NCBI GenBank assembly: GCA_037953745.1
Contig: JBAKBP010004453.1
Coordinates: forward strand, 62,001 to 126,000
Length of the DNA: 64,000 bases
From: Lithodes maja
Taxonomy: Eukaryota; Arthropoda; Malacostraca; Decapoda; Lithodidae
Reading direction: 5' to 3'
Shown here piece after piece: positions 52,194-62,646 of this stretch. The notes under the pieces are model-generated. The model was not told the DNA's origin. It ran no database searches and worked only from the letters and a program-made list of their open reading frames with translations. Numbering within the stretch: position 1 is the first letter of the stretch; each line of letters starts with the position of its first letter. The position numbers and the translations under genes were made by a program.

Positions 52194-53099
52194 TTGCATT
52201 CATCACCGAATATTAATGTAAATGATCCAAGTATTAACAACTCAGAATCCAGCCAGGACACATTCAAAATCAAAGATGAATACAGAGTGTTCACCAACAA
52301 AGGGCTCCATCTTATCCACATTAACGCCAGATCAATGTACCATAAATTGTCAGAAATAAACTTGTTAGCTAATAAGGCCAAAGCTTCAATAATTGCAATC
52401 ACAGAAACCTGGCTGGATTCAAGTATAAACGATGGTGAAATAAACATTCAAGGTTTCAACATGGTTAGGAATGATCGCAATAGGCATGGGGGAGGAGTAT
52501 GTCTGTATGTAAAAAACAACCTCACACACACAACTAGGACCGACCTCCATGTAGAAAATCACGAAGCTCTGTGGATCGACCTACACCTGCCGAGGACAAG
52601 ACCCATCAAAATTGGAGTGTGCTATAGGCCACCAGACGACACACAATTCTTGACCAAATTTGAACGAGCTTTGTCATCGCTAGACCCTCGGAATGAATCC
52701 ATCATACTAGGGGATTTTAACCTGTGTTACAAACAACGAAATAATAGGCTTGTACGAGAATATAGGCATATACTGACAATGAACAATCACAAACAACTCA
52801 TCACAACCCCCACACGTATCTCTGAGAACACTGCCACAATATTAGACCACATAAACTGTAACAGAGAGGACAAAATATCCCAATCAGGGGTTATACAGAC
52901 TGGGATAAGTGATCACTTCGTCACATATTGCACACGGAAAACCACACAAATTACCCTAGAGAATCTCAAGGTTATCAAAACAAGGTCACTCAGAAACTAC
53001 AACAAAAAAACATTTCTGGACATTTTAACCCTCTCACGACGATATGACGCAGAGGTTACCAGATTAGCAATAAGAAATAGAGTTCTCTCACTCTTATAA
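52194..53099 (+). pseudogene. AP endonuclease of the 2A element
   Basis: Motifs in order: LHLIHINARSMYHKLSEI, IIAITETWLD, GGGVCLYV, IGVCYRPP, IILGDFNLCY, ILDHINCN and GISDHFVTY, that is the complete APE series including the catalytic Glu, Asp/Asn and His. Open for 301 codons, then a frameshift and stop at 53097. The linker continues at 53247-53462 in another frame. Confidence 0.85.
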
Positions 53100-53458
53100 T
53101 TACCTCTCCAAAATTAGTTTTCTGCCCACAGCTAACTCAAAGACAACTGCAGAGGTTAAAGAAACTAAACTAAAGGTTTCTAAATACCCCTGATGGTAAC
53201 AAAGGATTTAAAGTATCCCTAATAAGCTCAAAATTGCGTCAAGAACGTGAGAGGGTTAAGGAATACAGACTGGTCTCCAGTGTTTGGAAGTACAAACGTT
53301 AATGACGCATGGGTTGGCTTCAGAACGATCATCACAAACATCCTAGACGAAATAGCTCCTCTGAAAGACATACGAATTAAAGCAAGGTCAGACCCATGGA
53401 TCAACAATGACATACTACACCATCTGGAACACAGAGACAATCTGTTAAGAAGGCTCCA

Positions 53459-54666
53459 GTGAAACATAGACAGGATCAAGGTCTGCAACTTGAGTTCAAC
53501 AGGGCCAGGAATAAACTAAGTAGGAAAATAAAATCAGCGAAAACTAATTATTTTCACAATAAGGCAGAGGAATATCAGAATAACCCAAAGAAACTATGGA
53601 GGCACCTAAAAACAACAGGCTACAGCAACAAGACAAGGGATTCGTCAAACACTAATATTGCTTTCACCATTAATGATCAGGTTTGCCACGATAAACGACA
53701 CATTTCAACCTACTTCAACTCGTTCTTCACCTCCATAGCAAACACACTTGCACAGAACCTACCGCAACCTCTCAATAAATACACGACAACAACGGCCACC
53801 TTTCGAAATTTCTACAGAGATAAAGACATACACCCGAACACATTTGGATTGCAAAATGTTACACCAAAATACACTTTTGACGAGCTGTCTAACCTAATTG
53901 GACATAAAAGCACAGGACCAGACAAAATTCCTGACAAATTTCTACGAGATGGAGCCATTGGTATAGCAGGCCCCCTAACCCACATCATCAAATTGTCAAT
54001 TAACACCAACACTGTACTTGCTGAACTGAAGAAAGCTATTGTAATCCCTCTATTCAAGAAAGGAAATAAATTAGAAGTTGGCAACTACAGACCAGTTAGC
54101 ATATTATGTATTGTATCTAAAATCATTGAAAGAGCGGTATACACCCAAATTGAACACTACCTCAAACAAAATGATCTATTCTATAAGTTTCAATCAGGTT
54201 TCAGATGCATGTACTCGACAGACTCCTGTCTCATCCACTTAACGGATCACATTCGTAAAGAAATGTCTAAAGGTAACTACACCGGTATGGTTCTTCTTGA
54301 TCTACAAAAAGTGTTTGACACAGTAGACCATGATATCCTATGTAATAAACTACAAGCAATGGGCATTGGGTCGGTGAACTGGTTTAAATCTTATCTTAGT
54401 GGTAGAACCCAAAGAGTCAAAATTGATGATAATATATCTGATCCTATGACAATTAACTGTGGGGTCCCGCAGGGAAGCATCCTTGTTCCCTTACTCTTTC
54501 TCTGTTATGTGAACGACATGGAACTGAGCATCTCATGTAAATGTTTACTGTATGCAGACGACAGGGCGCTTCTGGTTTCAGGAAAAGACCCAATAAGTAT
54601 TGCTGCATCACTTTCCAAAGAACTAGAATCATGTAGTGAATGGCTAGTGGTTAATAGACTATCTCT
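53459..54666 (+). pseudogene. Reverse transcriptase of the 2A element, C-terminus cut off by Gypsy 2
   Basis: KSAKTNYFHNKAEE linker, then GHKSTGPDKIPDKFL, VIPLFKKGNK, NYRPVSILCIVSKIIE, FQSGFRCMYSTDSC, VLLDLQKVFDTVDHD (motif A, Val where Ala is usual), GVPQGSILVPLLF (motif B), LLYADDRALL (catalytic YADD). The frame is open to 54666, where the LTR starts; the last ~13 codons of the open frame are LTR sequence. Confidence 0.9.
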
Positions 54667-56477
54667 TGTGACGCCTACCAGCGTTGGCAGAATCGCCTCT
54701 CGTTAGCCACTAGCACTCGCCAGGGCAGTGAAATGGGCTACAGTTATCAGAGAATGTTGTTCTTTCTTTCATAGTACTTGCATTGTTACAGACAGTCCAG
54801 TGGTGGTCTTTATTTTCGTCTGTGACAACGGGAAGTATTTTATATCATGAGTAGAATATAAGATGCATTGTAGTGTGAAGTTGAAAGAGAGCGAGCGGGC
54901 AGCGTGGGGTAGTGAGTGTTGCCTCCCTCCTCCCTCCTCCTCCTCCCGGAGAAGTTTCCCGCCCGCGCGGGCTTTTTCTCGTCTTTGATTAGCTGGTGGT
55001 TCTTGGCGCGTCCTAGGGGCCTGCTGCCTTGTGACGTATCGGCCTGTGATTGGCCAACCACCATGCCTTTGTGTGATCCTGAGGGTCCCGAGGAGCTACC
55101 CTCCTCAGGAAAGGCTTGGCGTGCATGCTTCTAACATCCCTTTGCATACTCTCTCCCGATCACCCCCTTTACCACTATCCCTCTCTCTGACCTTCTTCTT
55201 TTCCATTGCTCCTCACCTTTATTCAATTACTTATCCCCTTGGGTTCTGCATACGGTTTCCATAGCCGGCCCATTGTATTGCATGCGCCATCCTCTGAGAT
55301 ATTTACATGTACTAAGAATAGGTTTGAGGGTTCTTAGGTAGTAGAGGTTAAGAACTCGGTGTGTGTCTCCATTATTGATTTAGTGGTCTGCTCTTTGATT
55401 TAATGCTAGACTGGGATAAGGTAACTGTAGTCGTCGTCACCGATGTGTGTATGGTTTGCTTATACCTACACAACTTCGACCAGTACTGTGGTAGCCTGTA
55501 TTGTCTTTTCGCTTGCGTTCTTTACGAGTGCAGCATTGTGTTGGCTGAGGGCTTTGGCCTGTTCCAGTTCCACACTTTTCTGCCTCTTTGCTTATCTTTT
55601 GAGGGTCGCCAGGATAGAACCAGATACTTGTGATCTGGATCTATCAAGAGAGCACCCCAGTCAATTAACATAACGTAAAGGATGCAGTCTTAAGGACATC
55701 GCTAGGCTACGAGCCTGTCTTGCTCAACCACAGTTCCTTACCTAGAGTATTCCAGCTAGACATTATTAATTGAGTAGACACTTATTAGTATTTAATATAA
55801 GCTCTTTGATATGTATGCATTATTATTCACGGCATTTATGAGTCTAGGTTGTTGTTGAGTTGCACAACCATAGCAGACTGTTTCGTTGATGAGGAAGTAC
55901 TTCTTTTAGTTTCGAGCATTACTGCCATTGCGCATTTATAATATTCTCGTGTCAGTTAACATTATATGTCCTACCTTTTTGTGTATTCAGTCTACACGTG
56001 TGGTGTCCTGCCTCCTGCCATTATATAATTTAAGATACGAGCATCTTATGAGCATCAGATTTTCTTCAGAATTTTCCAGGTCTATGCTGTAGGACTATAC
56101 TTCACTTTCTTTCAGATAGTAGTGAAGAGTTTATTGTTGTTTAGAGTAACTGTATTGAAGCATCTTTTTATTGTATTAAATCTTGCAGTGATTTAATTGA
56201 TCTTTCCATAGCTTCCCTTTTATGCATTTTAACATAACTTACATCTTGTTTGTTATCAGGCTATACCAGTGTGGGTTAGCCTGAAGTAGAGTACATTTAT
56301 GCCCAGTTAAGGATACCCCGTTATCGCAGATTAACTCTGGAGCGTATACAGTAGGTGTTTTTGTTCGCCGGCATATAAGTTCAAGGGTTTGGATCTAGCG
56401 TACCGTTGTTGCATAGTGCCATATTACTAGTCCAATCATTAAGTGCCCTTGTTTTATTCGTAGCCCCGGTCGTAACA
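54667..56477 (+). repeat. 5' LTR of Gypsy element 2
   Basis: 1811 bp, TGTGACGCCTACC to CCCCGGTCGTAACA. Collinear with the Gypsy 1 LTR (TTGATCTGGATCT-like, CTTAAGGACATCGCTAGGCTACGAG) but clearly diverged. No obvious TATA box. Confidence 0.9.
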
Positions 56478-56762
56478 AATGGCGACCTTGCCAAGTATCT
56501 TATTTTAGTAGAGACCAGGATCCATTTGTTGATTATTGCAGTAATAACAAATAGTGCCCTTGCCTGGTATTTAAGAAAGAATTGCAGGATTGTTGGACAT
56601 TTGTTTTTTGAGGAATATTTTGGACACATGGAATTTTTTTTTGGCATCGTAGTATAGCACTTGAGTTGTCTTCCAGCATTTTTTATTTTTGAGTGAATAG
56701 TGCTACATGAGAGTTTACGTACTCCTTTTTTTTATAAACGTTGAGAATTTTCGGTGGACACT

Positions 56763-58020
56763 ATGTCGAACGACGGATCAATGTACAGTGAGGACACAGT
56801 ACGGGAAGCAGACTCTGAGGTGCAGCAGCTTGGTTCGTTATAAGGCATTAGAGTAGTAACTAGTGAGGAGGATGCAAGGAAGTTTCTGGAGATGCCTATT
56901 ACTTCCAACCGGGTGTCGGGGATTGATTGTATGGTCTCCAGTGTTTGGCCATGGTCATGGGGCATGTGGGCACTAGCAGCATGTCGAGAGCTGACCTAGT
57001 GGCCTGGGTGCTCGGCGGTGTGCGTGGGGCTTCGGGGGGAGCGGGAGCTGGGGCACCTTCGGCCCAGCCCCCATTCCACTCGACTCCTACCATAGCGCCC
57101 CCTCGGGCTCCGGAGCCAGGTACGTTCCCGCAGGCCGATAGTCACTGGCAGCGTGGTTTGTCACTGGGTGGGTCTCCAATTGTTGCATCTCCTCCTCCTC
57201 AAGGTTTAACTGCAGATATGCTCTTCCAGCTTGAGATGGCTAAAATGCAGGCTGAGCAACGAAAGCATTAATCTGAGCAGAAACAGCAGATTGAGATGGC
57301 TAAGATTCAGCAGCAGCAGCGGGTGGCTGAGCTCAGGATTCAGGCTGAGGAGAGAAAGACCATGTACTGTGCAGACATAGAGCTTGAGAAGTCTCGGGTG
57401 GAGTCGACTGGGCAGCGTCTCGGTGCTGGGAATCGAGGTCTTGATCAGTCTTTATCGCACCTTCTTAAGTTAGTCCCTGTATTTGACGAGTCGGGTGTCA
57501 CCGAGTTTTTCCTGCGTTTTAAGAAGAAGTGCTGGGAGCACCAATGGCCCGAGGTTAAGTGGGCAGCCCTTGTTTCCTCTAGGTTGGTTGGCAAAGGACT
57601 CAAGGCATATGATGCATTGCCCTTGGAGTCTTACATTGATTATGAGGTACTGAAGGAAGCTGTACTGCGGGCGTACGAGTTACAACCAGAGACATATAGG
57701 TTGAAGTTCCGGGGTGTTACGAAGGGTCGTGAGTGCACGTTTCTAGAACATGCCCGGGAACTGTCTGATGCATTGAGAAATTGGCTGAGGTCAGAGAAGG
57801 TGACGACGTTCGAGGAGATTGAGCAGTTATTCCTTCTAGAGCAATTTTTCAAGTGCACAGGCAGCGACCTGACTTTGAACATCAAAGAGAAACGTCCTAA
57901 AACTCTACAAGAGGCAGCTGAGATGGCTGACCTGAGAATGTCACTGATTCGTGGGTGCGGGTCTGCACAACGGACCGATGCAGTTAACAAGGGGCGCAAC
58001 ACTCCCCCCCCCCCCCCCCC
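56763..58020 (+). pseudogene. Gag of Gypsy element 2 (degenerate)
   Basis: Homologous to Gypsy 1 gag from the ATG at 56763 (MSNDGSMYSED). Stops at 56839 (TAA) and 57269 (TAA) and a frameshift near 56930 break the N-terminal part. 57296-58030 keeps the coiled coil and the whole capsid (LVPVFDESGVTEFFLRFKKK, LFLLEQFFKCTG, PKTLQEAAEMADL). A C run at 58006-58020 causes a further frameshift, possibly a sequencing error. About 78 percent identical to Gypsy 1 DNA here by eye. Confidence 0.85.
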
Positions 58021-59776
58021 GAGTCAGTGATGCACAAGTTAATAACGAGAGTAAGAGCAATGATACCAATTTTGATCACAAACCTAAATCTGTCCCATTT
58101 AAGAGAGGTCAGTGCCCTTCCCCACCTCAGGGGAAGTCCAAGGGTGAAGTAGAGTGTTTTCATTGTCACAAGAAGGGGCAGTTTGCACGATCCTGTCCTA
58201 GCAAGCTACCTACAGCAGTCGTGTCTTTGGCTCGCAACATTGGAGTGTCTTTGAAGTCGTCTGCGTTTGCCCGGGGTAAATGGTCAGAGGCTGGAGCACA
58301 ACCAGTGAAGAAGTGTCCGGAAGGCTTGACACCTGTCCGGGATACTTATTGTGACCATAGAGGGCGCGGCTGCGTGAGTTGGGCTGGTTGCAAGCATGGA
58401 GTAGAATTATTGCGTGATACGGGTGCTTCCCAGACATTGATGAAAAACTTTACAGGCAAGCCTATAAACGTGGCACGGGTAGTTGTGGTGCAGGGTATCA
58501 ATGCTACACGGTCATACCCGTTGGTCCGAGAGTAGCTGGAGGTAGAAGGTGTGACACGAGAGTTGGATGTCGGAATCGTGGAGAAACTGCCAGTAGAGGG
58601 CGTCGACCTTCTTCTCGGCAATGACTTTGCGGTGCCTACTTCTGAAGTTCCACCCTTAGTCGTTGCCGAGAGGGCGGCCGGCGTGAGTAGGGAGGGGCAG
58701 GAGTTGGTCGAGAGGTGTCAACCACAGCAGAGGGCGTGTGTTGTCACCCGATCTCGTGCATCTAAAGTGTCACAGCCTATTCCTCAGTCTCTAGACCAGC
58801 GGAGGAACGGTCGGAAGGAGCAAGCTAAAGTTGGGAGTTTTGCAAGTTTTGCTCCAGCGGCTCTCCTTAGCGACTTAGTACTTGACCCAGAGGTGAGCTC
58901 CGGAGTGGCCCCAGAACCTGTCACCCCTAGTGACATGGTTGGGCGTGATGGCACTCCGCGACAGAGTAGTTCCCAGGTGGAGGAGAGTTGTGGGAACGGG
59001 GCTATTGAACACGAGGACGGGGAAACATGTCATGTGAACCTGTTGGAGGAGTTTGTGAGGCAACCACATGAGCAGCCTACTGTCCCTGCGTTGGTCGGCA
59101 GCGGCCAAGGTGGAGAAGGAGAGGGGGGCAGTAGGGCACAGGTGGAGGAGAGTTGGGATTGTCATGTCTCGGCGGAGCAGTGGGCGGGGGACACGAGTCT
59201 GGTGGCTGTGGAAGCGCTAGAGCACCTGCCTGAGCAGCAGTGTGCAGCACTCCAGCACCAGCTCGGTTCATACCCCACTGGTCGTGCCGAGCATCCAAGC
59301 CTCACAACTCAGGCGGTGCAAGATGTTCCGCGGCAGGTCACTTGAATGTTAGGAGACCGTTGACCTCGTTGTTTCGGTGGTTCAAGGTGGGCAACGAGGC
59401 TTTGGCATGGTTGCCAGGTCAGGGTCGACCCATGGCTGCCAAGGGTGGTGGTCAGAAGGAGGACATTGAGCAGATTGGTGAGGTTGGCTGTGGAGTGGAT
59501 GTGCCCGGTCGTCGCATAGCCACCCAATGCTGCTCTAGTCGAATGCAACAGCCCTACCATAGACCGACTGTATCTGGCCCTGTCGCTAAAAGCGGTGATG
59601 CTGTGCAGGCAGATGTAGTCGCAAGGAATGCGGGGGTGCGCATGTACGGTATCGGCGGTAAAGCCTTAGCCATAATGAACTATGGGAGTGACTGCACAGG
59701 TGGTACTGATTGTCCCTCTCATGACCTGGCTGTTCTAGGGACGAAGGTGGAGAAGGAGGGAGACTATAGTTTAGTA
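58021..59776 (+). pseudogene. Zinc knuckle, protease and rearranged pol remnants of Gypsy element 2
   Basis: CFHCHKKGQFARSC replaces the zinc-binding His of the knuckle with Gln. Protease LLRDTGASQTL is kept, but a stop at 58533 interrupts it, and LLLGNDFA follows. From about 59008 to 59768 the DNA is nearly identical to Gypsy 1 42570-43345 and encodes the same CHVNLLEEF, LPEQQCAALQHQLGSYPTG and FKVGNEALAWLPGQG order, with a 1-bp frameshift near 59335. The homology continues to 59776, where Gypsy 3 interrupts. Confidence 0.8.
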
Positions 59777-61467
59777 TGTTACGATCCAGGTTCTCAAAGA
59801 CACAGGGCTCTTCAACATTGGACTAGATAATGGCAAAATGCAACAACGGTAACACTAGATCCAACCCCTGCCTTAAACACTGGAAAACAAAACACCATTA
59901 CCGCCCTGAGTCGTGCCTGGACAACGAGGTATCCTATGACTCGGTAACTGGTGCACACACACTAGGCTGACGCTCGATGAAACAGCCTATTCTCAAACAG
60001 TAAAAGATTACTCGATTAGGTTACACAAAGAAAAGATAGTTAACGTGATTAATTAACGTTACGGTAGATACTCAAATAACTGGCACTCCTGTATTAAAGA
60101 AAGTGCAATGCTAGTCCTGCAACATCAACTGGAAACTTCTGAAATAAGTCTGATGCTGGGAAGATGTTCGTAAAGAATCTTGAACAATTATAATGCAGAA
60201 TACGGGTCACAATAAATGCTAGGACATATAGTAATAATAGGCAGGCGAATAATAAAGACTGCGCAAAGGTAGTAATGCTCGACAACTAAACAAATGCTTC
60301 GCGACACAACGCAACAGCCTACTAGGGTTGTGCAACTCAACAACAACCTCGGCTCAAAAGTGCAGTGAATAATAATGTGGCATACATATGATAATGGAGC
60401 TTATCTCTAACCAGTGTCTGCTTAGTTAATAAAGTCTAGCTGGGGTATCAAGGCAGGGCAACAATGGGCGAGCATGCGGCTCGTAGCCTAACGTTGTCCG
60501 AAGGTGGTATAATGAAGATTACGTTATATGACGGGGATGCTCTCTTGATAAATCTAGGTCTCTAGTACCTAGTTCTATCCTGGCGATCCCTCAGAAGTCA
60601 ACACAGAGGCAGCACTATGTTGTGAGGGATAGGCTATGGCCCTCTCACACCACAGCGCTGTGCTCGCAAGGTAAACCCACCCGAAGACAACTTAGGCTCC
60701 CACAGTACCTGTCGATGTCGTGCAGGGCTTAGCTAACACTGCACACATCGGAGACAACGACACAGTAACCTTACCCCTAGTCTAGCTTTAAATAACCCAG
60801 CAGAATCACTCAACACCTTGCCAGGGAGACATATACCGGTTTACAACCTTCCCGAGAGAGGACACACACGGAAAAGTCCGTCTCTGCAAACCTCATTAAA
60901 GCCTAATACATAGAAATATCTGAGAGCTTCGCGTACAATACGACTGGCCGACGGTGAACGTCTATGCTGAAACCAGAAGGGATGTTGAGTTTAATAAAGA
61001 TTAGAGAATGAGAAAGGAGAGTCGAGAGAGAGAAATAGTATGCAAAGTGGCGAGTATGGGGGACAGAATTGCAAAGGATGTAGACGATACGCGTGTCAGG
61101 CCAGCTCTGAGCTTGGTAAAAAACCATGAGGCCGCGACGGGAAGGGACTAGTTGACCACCCGGCCGCCAATGCCGTCAGCGCTCAAGCGAGCCGCGTCAC
61201 AGCCCACCCCCCGCTGCCAGGTGTACTCCCTCACCCGCTCTCGCTCGCCTCCCACACAAGCAACATTTATATTATAGCGAATATAAAATATAAAGCGCGG
61301 TCACAGACCAAAACAAAGATAACTTCTAGACTGTCTGTGGCAACACGACACTAACGAAATAAAGCAGATCATTCTAGGACAACTGTAGCCCATCCCCCCA
61401 TCCTGGCGAGCGCTAGCGAGCTGCAATGCCCCACGCAACCATTCTGCTAACGCCGGGAGGCGTCACA
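59777..61467 (-). repeat. 3' LTR of Gypsy element 3
   Basis: 1691 bp. Minus-strand start TGTGACGCCTCCC (from 61467), end GGATCGTAACA (59777). Collinear with the other LTRs. Confidence 0.9.
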
Positions 61468-61480
61468 CCCCCCCCCCCAA
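61468..61480 (-). other. Polypurine tract of Gypsy element 3
   Basis: Minus-strand TTGGGGGGGGGGG immediately before the LTR, matching CTTGGGGGAGG of Gypsy 1 in place and start. Confidence 0.75.
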
Positions 61481-61885
61481 GATATGGGACACTCAACCAT
61501 GAGCCCATATCTGAACAGGCAGAATGTTGCTAGAATCTGCCACTCCTAACCACTCTGCCACTCATGGAATGCAAGCTCAGTCTCCTCAAAAAAAAATACA
61601 ACAACATTTATATATATAAAAAAACAAATCTTATCACCCTTCCCAAACATAATACATTAATTCATAACATTGTGCTCCCAGAGCGAGCTCAAAGAAGCAC
61701 AGCCTACTGAGGGAAAATCATCTGCCCTCAGTACTCAGCTACAATATTATCTTAAAATTAATTATAAAAAAGAAAGAGTTTTTTATTTAATTTTTCATAT
61801 TTTATTTTAATGTTGTTTTTGGTGGCTACTATAGATGTAGCCTAACTTTCTTCTAATCAAAGCCAACAACTCCTGCCCTGCGACC
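61481..61885. other. 3' untranslated region of Gypsy element 3
   Basis: No gene. Comparable to 43988-44468 of Gypsy 1, including an AGAAAGAGTTTTTT-like stretch shared in inverted orientation. Confidence 0.6.
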
Positions 61886-62463
61886 CTACGCTGATGCTAC
61901 ACACGCGAGCCAACAAGCACCAGCGCAAAAATACACCGCGAGCCAAGACAGGAGGCTATACCAACATACTGTGGTAGCCAACCCCGGATCCTCCACCCGC
62001 GACAAACACAGACTGAACAGCGAGGGTTCTCCTGCAAACAAAGCCAAAACATTATCAGTGCCCTTAGCATGCCACACATCCAACCTGTGTTCCGGCAGCA
62101 CAACAACACCTGGCACTGACAAACTGCCCAGCTCATCGCAAAACTGGCACTTCTCTTCGCTCTTCCCGGCAACGGGGCCTGCCAATAACCCTTCACTAGT
62201 TCTACCTTCGTGATGAGCGAGGCAGCCCCGAAGCGGTCTATGGTGTCGTCAACTCTGGGTGATGGATAGGCGTCTGTCAGGGATAATGCTTCCACACTCT
62301 TGCAATCAACACACACACAGACTCTGCCACCAAACTCAGGCCGCAAAGCCACTGGCAATGACCACTCACGACATTCCTCATCCCTCAGACCCCCTCTCCA
62401 CACGCTGTCCAGCTCCGCCTTCACCACAGGCAGTCGAGCAGGATTCTCACGGTAGGGAACCAA
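61886..62463 (-). pseudogene. RT N-terminus fused to RNase H end, Gypsy element 3
   Basis: PYRENPARLPVVKAELDSVW (RT entry), EWSLPVALRPEFGGRVCVCV, LSLTDAYPSPRVDDTIDRFG and LITKVELVKGYWQAPL, which is motif A with Glu where the catalytic Asp is usual. After a frame change the text jumps to LDVWHAKGTDNVLA and CLSRVEDPG, the RNase H terminus. Motifs B and YVDD and most of RNase H are deleted, so this copy has no working polymerase. Confidence 0.8.
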
Positions 62464-62646
62464 TAACCAGCCCTGTACCGTCTCCAGCCTCCGTGTCGGA
62501 TTCTACCCCGCACATCAGGCCTGGAGAAGCAACAAACATGCGGACGGACTGCCACAGCCTAGCAAACAACTCATCTTGTCGCTCAGGAACAAGAGGTTGC
62601 AACTTATCTCGCAGAACAACATGCCCAGTGCCCTCCCACATCTCCT

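Larger units (their letters stand above)
51170..54666 (+). mobile_element. 2A-bearing non-LTR retrotransposon (CR1-group), interrupted
   Basis: In order: 2A-like peptide, Pro/Asn-rich linker, PHD-like Cys-rich finger, AP endonuclease, RT up to just after the YADD box, where Gypsy element 2 begins at 54667. The missing RT end and 3' UTR should lie beyond the window. Several stops and frameshifts show it was dead or decaying before or after the insertion. Confidence 0.8.
54667..59776 (+). mobile_element. Gypsy element 2, 3' part displaced by Gypsy element 3
   Basis: 5' LTR, primer-binding site, then gag, protease and the same rearranged integrase/RT-linker module as Gypsy 1, ending mid-element at 59776 where an inverted LTR begins. 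The reading frame is broken many times. Its remaining end and 3' LTR are expected beyond 64000, past Gypsy 3. Confidence 0.85.
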